Part shown: piece by piece, positions 1-6,322 of the stretch
Numbering within the stretch: the first letter of the stretch is position 1
Layout: each line of letters starts with the position of its first letter
The notes under the pieces: model-generated
What the model was told of the DNA's origin: nothing
Databases searched by the model: none
What the model saw: the letters and a program-made list of their open reading frames with translations, nothing else
DNA from: Immundisolibacteraceae bacterium
Lineage (GTDB): Bacteria; Pseudomonadota; Gammaproteobacteria; Immundisolibacterales; Immundisolibacteraceae
Direction: 5' to 3'
Assembly: GCA_019090185.1 (NCBI GenBank)
Contig: JAHRWJ010000013.1
Location: 1-6,951 of the forward strand
DNA length: 6,951 nucleotides
Position numbers and translations under genes: made by a program

Positions 1-57
1 AACCCCACCACTAGCCAGCATTACCGCAACCGCTATCACTTGCTTTATCGTCTTCAT
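1..57 (-). CDS. N-terminus of a secreted/outer-membrane protein, probably TolC family (partial)
   Basis: Only the first 19 codons are inside the window; the gene runs off the left edge. The start is the ATG whose complement is at 55-57, preceded by a purine-rich GAAGGAT about 11 bases upstream. The peptide begins MKTIKQ and continues into a hydrophobic stretch (VIAVAVMLASGGV), which is the charged n-region plus h-region of a Sec signal peptide, so the product is exported. The TolC identity is inferred from context only: in many Gammaproteobacteria a PCMT-like gene and a rhodanese gene sit directly upstream of tolC and near thiC, exactly as here. It lies 61 bp downstream of the rhodanese gene on the same strand with no visible terminator between, so co-transcription is likely. 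The signal peptide is well supported; the family assignment is not provable from this fragment. Confidence 0.55.
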   Translation of the reverse strand, partial: MKTIKQVIAVAVMLASGGV

Positions 58-118
58 GCTTTTTTTAATCCTTCATCCACTGAAATTTGATAGCCACATC
101 AGGTCGACCTCAGCCAGA

Positions 119-445
119 TCAGTAGAGCGCGATGTTTTGATCCACCGTACGCGCCCAACTGTCCATCCCCCCATCCAGATTCGCCACCTTAGCAAATCCG
201 TTTTGTAACAAAAACTGGGCCACCTGCATGCTTCGCGCACCATGGTGACAAATACAAACCAACTGCCGTTCTGTTGAAAGTTCTTTCAGCCGTTCCGGAA
301 TCTGCTGCATCGGAATGGTAAGCACATCGGGTAATTTACAAAGTTCCAGCTCCCAATCTTCACGAACATCGACTAGTTGAATATCAGCACTTTGCTCCCC
401 AGCTAGCAGCTGCGCTAATTGAGTTGCTGTTAATGACTCTATCAA
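119..445 (-). CDS. Single-domain rhodanese-like sulfurtransferase
   Basis: A 108-residue protein with one rhodanese domain covering nearly its whole length. The active-site loop CHHGAR is at residues 66-71, with Cys66 as the predicted persulfide-forming nucleophile and Arg71 closing the CX4R loop, followed by S72. LVDVRE at 24-29 and NLDGGMDSW at 89-97 are the usual N-terminal strand and C-terminal GG..W signatures. The length matches GlpE/PspE-type single-domain enzymes, which move sulfane sulfur from donors such as thiosulfate to thiol or cyanide acceptors; the physiological substrate cannot be read from the sequence. No signal peptide is seen, so it is cytoplasmic. The start is TTG: an in-frame stop lies three codons upstream and no in-frame ATG fits, while family members begin in a similar MIE-L-T-Q way. 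It lies 58 bp after the PCMT-like gene and 61 bp before the probable tolC. Confidence 0.9.
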   Translation of the reverse strand: MIESLTATQLAQLLAGEQSADIQLVDVREDWELELCKLPDVLTIPMQQIPERLKELSTERQLVCICHHGARSMQVAQFLLQNGFAKVANLDGGMDSWARTVDQNIALY

Positions 446-454
446 GCTTATTCA

Positions 455-458
455 TCCC
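455..458 (-). promoter_or_regulatory. Ribosome-binding site supporting the TTG start of the rhodanese gene
   Basis: Read on the minus strand, GGGA lies 9 bases before the TTG at 445-443. An ATG also occurs in this interval (complement at 453-455), but it is in a different frame and overlaps the GGGA. The Shine-Dalgarno-like run, together with the in-frame stop at 452-454, makes the TTG the best start. Confidence 0.5.
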
Positions 459-503
459 AAAATCAAATAGTGCAGGCAATCACCGCCCACCTGAAATCCA
501 TCT

Positions 504-1163
504 CTAAAATTCGAAAGAAACGTCTGGCGCGGCATTTTCTAAATAAGGCACCTCGGTCTCAAACAATGCATCCCTAACGACACCATCGTGGTTTTTAACG
601 ATTTTGACACAGACAGTTGGCAGCTGCTTACCCACGATACAAATCAACCGACCACCCGGTGCCAATTGGGCTATGAATTCTTCCGGCAACTCTGCCATAG
701 CGCCATTGACCAAAATAGCATCGTAGGGCGCATGTTTAATCCATCCAGCAGTAGCATCGCCAATTTCTATTCGGACATTATCGAGACTTTCGGCCCGTAG
801 GCGTTCGCGGGCAATATCGGCAATACCCTGATCTAATTCAATAGAGGTTACATACTCGGCACTCGACGCTAGCAGCGCAGTTAAGTAGCCACTACCCGTA
901 CCTATTTCAAGTACCCGATCATGAGGCTGTGGGTTCAACGCCTGCAAAAGCCGTGCTTCGAGTTTCGGCGGTAACGATAGCCGGTCTGCAGACAGCGGAA
1001 GCATCGTGTCGGCATAAGCCAATTTTTCAAGCCCGGTTGCAACAAAGCGCTCTCGGGGAATTTTGCGTAACAATTCTAGAATGTGCTCATCGAGCACACC
1101 CCACGACCGGACCTGATTCAAAATCATGTTATCGCGGGCCAGATCCAGTGTCGGCTGAGTCAT
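504..1163 (-). CDS. Protein-L-isoaspartate O-methyltransferase (PCMT) family protein
   Basis: A 219-residue class I SAM-dependent methyltransferase, close to the usual length of bacterial PCMT proteins. The N-terminal part has the family pattern NMILNQVRSWGVLD (residues 12-25), KIPRERFV (34-41) and AYADTMLP (49-56). SAM-binding motif I is VLEIGTGSGY at 84-93, the acidic end of strand 2 is SIELD (107-111), D136 follows in the next strand, and LAPGGRL at 167-173 is the late motif. True Pcm repairs isoaspartyl residues in aged proteins. Here the substrate loop usually written GQTIS (or GHGQ-MM in the tolC-linked subgroup) reads SADRLSL at 58-64, so repair activity is uncertain and I withhold the symbol pcm. 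The ATG start has only a weak AAAGAG upstream. It is first gene of the probable methyltransferase-rhodanese-tolC unit and is divergent from thiC. Confidence 0.85.
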   Translation of the reverse strand: MTQPTLDLARDNMILNQVRSWGVLDEHILELLRKIPRERFVATGLEKLAYADTMLPLSADRLSLPPKLEARLLQALNPQPHDRVLEIGTGSGYLTALLASSAEYVTSIELDQGIADIARERLRAESLDNVRIEIGDATAGWIKHAPYDAILVNGAMAELPEEFIAQLAPGGRLICIVGKQLPTVCVKIVKNHDGVVRDALFETEVPYLENAAPDVSFEF

Positions 1164-1207
1164 AAGTCAGTGAGCTCTTTATAATTTTGTAAGGAAAGCC
1201 GGTATAA

Positions 1208-1227
1208 GTTGTGGCGACCACCATAAC
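1208..1227 (+). repeat. Inverted repeat in the leader of the PCMT-like gene
   Basis: GTTGTGG (1208-1214) can pair with CCATAAC (1221-1227) around a 6-base loop, with one G-T pair. It lies about 45 bp upstream of the minus-strand methyltransferase gene. As RNA from the minus strand the wobble becomes an A-C mismatch, so a DNA operator is as likely as a hairpin. No T-run follows on either side, so it is not a terminator. Confidence 0.3.
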
Positions 1228-1406
1228 CAACCTAGCTAATGCGCCAACAGCGGCTAATCAAAAAACCAATACCAAACAGCCGCGCATATTACCACGTTTG
1301 GACCAAGCTCCAGCCTTCCATACTGCTCAATCGATGAACATCCATTTGCCAATTTCCGATTGAGTTTTCCCCTGCGTTTGATCGCGTCTGAGCCGCAATT
1401 ACGCCG

Positions 1407-1436
1407 TTGACAAGCTATCTCATGCGGCCCAATATG
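1407..1436 (+). promoter_or_regulatory. Candidate thiC promoter (perfect -35, weak -10)
   Basis: TTGACA at 1407-1412 matches the sigma-70 -35 consensus exactly. The region 17-18 bp downstream (CAATAT at 1430-1435 or AATATG at 1431-1436) matches the -10 at only three of six positions. If real, the thiC transcript would have a leader of roughly 140 bases. It is the only good -35 box I saw on the plus strand of this spacer. Confidence 0.3.
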
Positions 1437-1508
1437 CGCTGTAAAAAACCAGCATAAATTCAAACCATCCTGCCTTCGTTGGACTAGCTACGCTCGCCAC
1501 CTGAAACA

Positions 1509-1536
1509 GCCATTTGTTTAGAACAGCTTAAATGGC
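1509..1536 (+). repeat. Inverted repeat in the presumed thiC leader
   Basis: GCCATTT (1509-1515) and AAATGGC (1530-1536) are perfect 7-bp inverted arms around a 14-base loop. The structure lies about 50 bases before the thiC ATG and 35 bases before its ribosome-binding site. It is not followed by a T-run, so it is not an intrinsic terminator. It may be an operator or a leader hairpin; nothing in the sequence identifies a ligand. Confidence 0.35.
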
Positions 1537-1562
1537 CGCGCGTGCTTACCATCAGCTTTTAA

Positions 1563-3470
<1,908 letters not shown>

Positions 3471-3498
3471 AACGCAAAAAAGACCCTCTTACAGAACA

Positions 3499-3508
3499 AG
3501 ATAGCAGC
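3499..3508 (+). repeat. AGATAGCAGC motif, copy 1 (thiC 3' region)
   Basis: The 10-mer AGATAGCAGC lies between the thiC stop codon and its terminator stem. The same 10-mer recurs at 3776 and 4134, where the match extends to 12 bases. Confidence 0.6.
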
Positions 3509-3514
3509 TTATAG

Positions 3515-3551
3515 AAGGGGTGGAGAATCTAGGTTCTCCACCCCTTTTTTT
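3515..3551 (+). terminator. Strong intrinsic terminator of thiC
   Basis: A perfect 13-bp GC-rich stem (left arm 3515-3527, right arm 3534-3546; core GGGGTGGAGAA) closes a 6-base loop TCTAGG. A run of seven T residues (3545-3551) begins in the last stem pairs. It lies 44 bases after the thiC stop. There is no T-run in the opposite direction, so it serves the plus strand only. Confidence 0.95.
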
Positions 3552-3697
3552 ACATTACTTTTGTCAGCACTTAGGCTTTCACCAAAAGCCAGAATAGCGA
3601 GTTAAAAGATAACCGTTAATCACCGACTATTATTAGCGATAAAGAAAACAAACAGCCCTCGATCATCGACCTACTAAATAGCAAATAAAGCCGCCTA

Positions 3698-3728
3698 ATC
3701 TATTTAGATAGAAACCCTTTATCTAGAT
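3698..3728 (+). promoter_or_regulatory. Two palindromic half-site pairs: putative operator upstream of the H-NS gene
   Basis: ATCTATTTAGAT (3698-3709) is a perfect palindrome with a TT centre, and ATCTAGAT (3721-3728) is a second palindrome built from the same ATCT/AGAT half-sites. Their centres are 21 bp apart, two turns of the helix, so a bound dimer at each would face the same side. They lie directly upstream of the predicted -35 region. As RNA, 3702-3710 could also pair with 3720-3728 around a 9-base loop, but the predicted transcription start lies downstream. Confidence 0.45.
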
Positions 3729-3734
3729 TACTGG

Positions 3735-3763
3735 TTTTCTTTTTAAAAAGGCTTTGCTAATAT
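3735..3763 (+). promoter_or_regulatory. Predicted extended -10 promoter of the H-NS-family gene
   Basis: TGCTAATAT (3755-3763) is an extended -10 element with TAATAT as hexamer. Seventeen bases upstream is a weak -35, TTTTCT (3735-3740), which is typical for extended -10 promoters. Transcription would start near 3770, leaving a leader of about 33 bases before the ATG at 3803. Confidence 0.45.
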
Positions 3764-3775
3764 TCGCATCCCTTG

Positions 3776-3787
3776 AGATAGCAGCAA
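3776..3787 (+). repeat. AGATAGCAGCAA motif, copy 2 (H-NS gene leader)
   Basis: AGATAGCAGCAA ends one base before the TGGAG run that carries the ribosome-binding site of the H-NS-family gene. In the predicted transcript it sits at the very 5' end of the short leader. It is identical over 12 bases to the copy at the end of the gene. Confidence 0.6.
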
Positions 3788-3802
3788 TGGAGTAGCTATA
3801 TT

Positions 3803-4135
3803 ATGAGTACTGATCTTTCGAGTTTATCTATTGAAGAGCTCTATGCGTTGATTGCCAGCGCAGAAGATATGATTAAGAAAATCCAGAAAGAAAAGCGTTC
3901 CGACGTCATGCGTCAGATGCGCCAACTTGCTTCGACCATCGGTGTCGCCATTGAAGTGGTGCCAGAGGCCCGTGGCATTAGCAGCCGTAAAACCACTAAC
4001 CGCCCTAAAACCCCACCAAAATTTCAAAACCCAGGTAATCCAACCCAAACCTGGACCGGTCGTGGTCCTAAACCAAAATGGTTCAAAGACGCTATCGCTA
4101 GCGGCAAGTCACCTGACGACCTGTTAATTAACTAG
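3803..4135 (+). CDS. H-NS-family DNA-binding protein (HvrA/XrvA/Bph3-like)
   Basis: A 110-residue nucleoid-associated protein, within the usual 95-140 range for this branch of the family. Residues 7-46 (SLSIEELYALIASAEDMIKK onward) are a heptad-rich, charged helix expected to form the coiled-coil oligomerisation domain. A linker rich in R, K, T and P (57-73) follows. The C-terminal DNA-binding domain reads KFQNPGNPTQTWTGRGPKPKWF from 73, with the diagnostic TWTGRGPKPKW motif at 83-93, whose GRGP loop inserts into the minor groove of AT-rich DNA. It ends DDLLIN, the common family ending. Such proteins silence or modulate AT-rich genes and help compact the chromosome. The ATG has GGAG at 3789-3792, 10 bases upstream. 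An AT-rich promoter with palindromes precedes it and hslR follows after 70 bp. Its regulon cannot be deduced. Confidence 0.93.
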   Translation: MSTDLSSLSIEELYALIASAEDMIKKIQKEKRSDVMRQMRQLASTIGVAIEVVPEARGISSRKTTNRPKTPPKFQNPGNPTQTWTGRGPKPKWFKDAIASGKSPDDLLIN

Positions 4136-4145
4136 ATAGCAGCAA
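4134..4145 (+). repeat. AGATAGCAGCAA motif, copy 3 (H-NS gene stop codon)
   Basis: This copy begins inside the TAG stop codon of the H-NS-family gene (4133-4135) and continues into the spacer before hslR. With copy 2 it brackets the coding region as a 12-bp direct repeat. Confidence 0.6.
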
Positions 4146-4205
4146 GCCAGGCTGATTAAGCTAGCACTATTCAACGGCTAATTAGCTTGTACCGGAATTA
4201 ACGCT

Positions 4206-4646
4206 TTGCCTCGCTCCAGAGCAACATCAGGGGACAAATCCGGTAAGGACGACAAAAAAAGAGTTCGTCTCGATAAATGGTTATGGGCAGCGCGCTGGTA
4301 TAAAACCCGCGCGCTTGCTTCTGCAGCCATAAAAGGTGGCAAAATCCGTGTTAACAGCGACGCGATTAAGCCTGCTTTCCAGCTCTCCCTGAATGACCTG
4401 GTCACCATTACCCAAGGTCCCTACCGGCGGGAAATACAGGTACTACAGCTCAGTGATCGCCGAGGACCGGCAACCCAGGCTGCGACACTTTTTTCAGAAA
4501 CAGAAAACAGCCTCGAACTACGCGAAACAACCCGCCTCAGATTAAAGGCACAGCCTGCTGTTGAATACGCGGGCCGTGGTCGTCCGACCAAACGCGACCG
4601 CCGGCAAATCATTCGTTTCACCGACAGCGAAGAACCATCACCTTAG
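4206..4646 (+). CDS. hslR: Heat shock protein 15 (HslR), S4-domain ribosome-rescue factor
   Basis: A 146-residue basic protein, slightly longer than E. coli HslR (133). The S4 RNA-binding domain spans about residues 20-65, opening with RLDKWLWAARWYKTR (21-35) followed by AIKGGKIRVN (41-50), close to the E. coli pattern. The C-terminal tail GRGRPTKRDRRQIIRF (123-138) is the other family signature. In E. coli the protein binds free 50S subunits still carrying a nascent-chain peptidyl-tRNA and helps recycle them after heat stress. The start is TTG at 4206: a stop lies in frame at 4179, no in-frame ATG or GTG precedes the S4 domain, and GGA at 4194-4196 sits 9 bases upstream. Residues 1-19 are a charged, poorly conserved extension. 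There is no hslO partner in the window, unlike in E. coli; the gene instead follows the H-NS-family gene, possibly on one transcript. Confidence 0.93.
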   Translation: MPRSRATSGDKSGKDDKKRVRLDKWLWAARWYKTRALASAAIKGGKIRVNSDAIKPAFQLSLNDLVTITQGPYRREIQVLQLSDRRGPATQAATLFSETENSLELRETTRLRLKAQPAVEYAGRGRPTKRDRRQIIRFTDSEEPSP

Positions 4647-4727
4647 CCAACTTCAGTATCGGCAACCTCTCTGTTCACGCTTCAACCTCTGAGCGGCCAG
4701 TAGCGACATTCAGTTGCACGAGATTGC
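4647..4727. other. Convergent spacer between hslR and the DUF1820 gene
   Basis: This is an 81-bp gap between two convergent stop codons. I see no stem followed by a T-run on either strand, so how the two transcripts end is not evident. CAACCTCT occurs twice, at 4663-4670 and 4683-4690, exactly 20 bp apart. Confidence 0.5.
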
Positions 4728-5066
4728 CTACTCTTTGTTATTGGTTCCAGGTGTGTAAATAGGCGACGGAAAAGCCGTCACATTGGCGCCTTCATCCAGT
4801 TCTCGAATTTTGTTATCACCTCGTTTCTCAACTTCATCGATTCGAATGACCGAATGCATGGGGACGAAGGTAGTGCGTACACCCGCAAACTCACTGCGTA
4901 ATTTTTCTTCCGACGGGTCAATCACAATCGCGCTGGCCTCATCAAAAACAAAACCCCCAATTTCAATGAATCCAAACAGACCAGACTGAGAGACCTCCCT
5001 GGCATGTAGCTCATAAACCTTGCCCTGATTCATAAAACAAACTCTAAATATTTTTTCCTTGCTCAT
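4728..5066 (-). CDS. DUF1820 family protein of unknown function
   Basis: A 112-residue, probably soluble cytoplasmic protein with no signal peptide or membrane segment. I recognise the DUF1820 pattern: an N-terminal KIFRVCFMNQGKVYELHARE block (about 5-24), then a glycine- and phenylalanine-rich strand region (GLFGFIEIGGFVF, 29-41), DPSEEKLRSEF at 50-60, and PMHSVIRIDEVEKRG at 69-83. After that it ends in a probably flexible proline-rich tail. The family is common in Gammaproteobacteria and, as far as I know, has no established biochemical role; the short strand-rich core is compatible with a small beta-barrel binding module, which is inference. The ATG complement is at 5064-5066; the nearest GGA-like ribosome-binding site is about 15 bases upstream, rather far. 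The gene is alone, convergent with hslR and separated from the HAD gene by 331 bp. Confidence 0.88.
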   Translation of the reverse strand: MSKEKIFRVCFMNQGKVYELHAREVSQSGLFGFIEIGGFVFDEASAIVIDPSEEKLRSEFAGVRTTFVPMHSVIRIDEVEKRGDNKIRELDEGANVTAFPSPIYTPGTNNKE

Positions 5067-5397
5067 TAACTAATTCGCTATTCCATTACGTTTTAAGGTC
5101 TCAACCGCTATCGGTCACCACGCCATTTAAAACAGCATGCTTGAAGTAAAACCGACTATCAGAACGAAAATTTCAACATCCCTGAATGACACGGGCACAA
5201 CCAACATCACTGAGACTGTTTTAGGTTTCGTTAACTTAAGAAACCTCTGAAGAAGTTCAAACGGCTGCTAAACACACTATTTGTCCAATCGCACACCGCT
5301 GAAGTGGACTGACCTTTCAACACACCGCCGGACTCAGTCAGAATTGACATCGGTCGAATGTCGGTAGATTAGTATAAGCTGATTTACACCTATTAAT
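5067..5397. other. 331-bp spacer between the DUF1820 and HAD genes
   Basis: Both neighbours are on the minus strand, so this region should hold the end of the HAD transcript and the promoter of the DUF1820 gene. I find no convincing coding sequence, no intrinsic terminator and no clear sigma-70 promoter. The one notable structure is the inverted repeat at 5223-5246. A weaker 5-bp inverted repeat (GACAT/ATGTC, 5346-5362) lies about 35 bp downstream of the HAD stop. Confidence 0.5.
5223..5246. repeat. Inverted repeat AGGTTTC/GAAACCT
   Basis: AGGTTTC (5223-5229) and GAAACCT (5240-5246) are perfect 7-bp arms. The 10-base centre GTTAACTTAA is itself nearly palindromic. The overall dyad is long and AT-rich in the middle, more like a protein-binding site than an RNA hairpin. 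No T-run follows in either direction. It lies about 157 bp upstream of the DUF1820 start. Confidence 0.4.
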
Positions 5398-6165
5398 TCA
5401 TCCCCGCTGCGCAGTAAATGACAAGAGCTGATCAACAATTGAGGACAACTGGGACAGACTACTGATTTCAAAATCAGCTAAATCACTTGTCGATTTACCT
5501 CCCTCCCGATTCAACCAAATCGTCACCATTCCCGCAGCCTTCGCGCCAGCTATGTCACTATCAAGATCATCACCGACATGCACTATCTGCTGGCACTGAC
5601 AATTCGCCATTTTCGCCGCTCGTTCAAACATCGCCTCATGCGGTTTCGGCGCTCCTCCGCTGACCGCATTCAGCGCAAAATCAAAAAACCCGCCTAACCC
5701 AACCTGATTAACATCTGCATTGCCATTGCTTAGCGCCCCCACGGTCAACCCTAATGACACTAGCTGGTGAAGTGCTGCAACTACATCGTCAAACAGGTCT
5801 ACCCGATTGCGCTCATGCCACATCACCTCAAAGGCCTGCTCGCCCACCTCCGGGCTATAACCAGCGGTTGCCGCTGCCTCCCGCATGGCAAGGATGCGCA
5901 TCAATGAAATGTGATAACTGAGCTCTGGCTTTTTTTTCGCAATTTGATCCCGCAAATCTCTCAGTCCCTCGACACCAAACTGTTCAACAATGCGCGGAGC
6001 ATGCTGTTGCAACCACTCCACCATCGCCTGCTCTGCCCGCCCTACCGCAGGCCAAACCGGCCAAAGGGTATCGTCCAGGTCAAACGTAACAGCCTGAATA
6101 CCACCGGCTGAGACCACCCGCTGTTTTAAGGCCTTTGCCGATCGAGCCTTTATTTTTCTATTCAT
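5398..6165 (-). CDS. HAD-superfamily phosphatase, YigB-like
   Basis: A 255-residue HAD hydrolase with all four motifs. Motif I is FDLDDTLWP with Asp29 as nucleophile and Asp31 as general acid. A helical cap domain lies between motifs I and II (subclass C1). Motif II is LSNGN with Ser146, the motif III lysine is Lys174 in GAPKP, and motif IV is HVGDDLDSDIAGAKAAG with Asp199 and Asp200 binding magnesium. The relatives I recognise, such as E. coli YigB, dephosphorylate FMN and the riboflavin precursor 5-amino-6-(5-phosphoribitylamino)uracil; the substrate here is not determined by sequence. The listed ATG gives a basic 25-residue extension before the first strand, longer than usual, and lacks a clear ribosome-binding site. 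A GTG at 6117-6115 (Val17) would give 239 residues and is a real alternative. It is divergent from the quinone oxidoreductase gene across 157 bp. Confidence 0.9.
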   Translation of the reverse strand: MNRKIKARSAKALKQRVVSAGGIQAVTFDLDDTLWPVWPAVGRAEQAMVEWLQQHAPRIVEQFGVEGLRDLRDQIAKKKPELSYHISLMRILAMREAAATAGYSPEVGEQAFEVMWHERNRVDLFDDVVAALHQLVSLGLTVGALSNGNADVNQVGLGGFFDFALNAVSGGAPKPHEAMFERAAKMANCQCQQIVHVGDDLDSDIAGAKAAGMVTIWLNREGGKSTSDLADFEISSLSQLSSIVDQLLSFTAQRG

Positions 6166-6168
6166 CTT

Positions 6169-6198
6169 ATAATCGCTATTGGCTATCAGTCATGTCAG
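6169..6198 (-). promoter_or_regulatory. Candidate promoter of the HAD gene
   Basis: On the minus strand, CTGACA (plus positions 6193-6198, five of six to TTGACA) is separated by 18 bases from GATTAT (6169-6174, four of six to TATAAT). Transcription would then start at or just inside the listed ATG. That implies either a leaderless message or a downstream start such as the GTG at 6117. Confidence 0.3.
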
Positions 6199-6220
6199 TA
6201 AAATTTGGTCAAACTATACG
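6192..6220 (+). promoter_or_regulatory. Candidate promoter of the quinone oxidoreductase gene
   Basis: ATGTCA (6192-6197) and TATACG (6215-6220) each match four of six consensus positions with an ideal 17-bp spacer. The leader would be roughly 95 bases. Its -35 overlaps the opposite-strand -35 predicted for the HAD gene. Confidence 0.3.
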
Positions 6221-6322
6221 TTTCCAGCCATTAAAAAAACCATCTTTTTACCATTTCGACACCTGTACACTTCCTGAAAAACCATTCATCGTCAGATGCT
6301 ACTCAAAGAGGATTATCAACCA

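Larger units (their letters stand above)
3552..3802 (+). promoter_or_regulatory. AT-rich regulatory spacer upstream of the H-NS-family gene
   Basis: This stretch, bounded by the thiC terminator and the H-NS start, has no gene that I can support. It is visibly richer in A and T than the flanking genes. It contains the paired palindromes at 3698-3728, the predicted promoter at 3735-3763 and one copy of the AGATAGCAGCAA repeat at 3776. H-NS-type proteins commonly bind such AT-rich DNA and often repress their own genes, so autoregulation is plausible but inferred. Confidence 0.5.

Noticed and set aside
588..1165. Plus-strand open frames opposite the PCMT-like gene
   Set aside because: They are antisense shadows of a well-supported coding region and encode nothing recognisable.
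1388..1436. CTGAG followed downstream by an ATCTC-like stretch, considered as a decayed TPP riboswitch
   Set aside because: The required ACC, GAACCTGAT and ATAATGCCAGCG elements are missing and no P1 helix can be drawn; the resemblance is a single five-base word.
1254..1463. A 69-codon minus-strand open frame in the thiC spacer, with a TTG start and an AGGA just upstream
   Set aside because: The peptide is rich in Trp and Cys with no recognisable domain and overlaps the region needed for divergent promoters; the frame looks like chance. The AGGA alone is not enough.
3574..3590. GGCTTT/AAAGCC hairpin with a 5-base loop after the thiC terminator
   Set aside because: Short stem with no T-run in either direction, directly after a far stronger terminator; likely chance.
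4572..4619. GRGRP in the HslR tail, read as an AT-hook next to an H-NS gene
   Set aside because: The GRPTK-DRR tail is a normal part of the HslR family and is expected to contact RNA; the AT-hook match is coincidental.
4663..4690. CAACCTCT direct repeat spaced by 20 bp between hslR and the DUF1820 gene
   Set aside because: Two short copies only, no dyad and no promoter nearby; compatible with chance.
5346..5362. GACAT/ATGTC hairpin considered as the terminator of the HAD gene
   Set aside because: Only five base pairs and no T-run on the minus strand.
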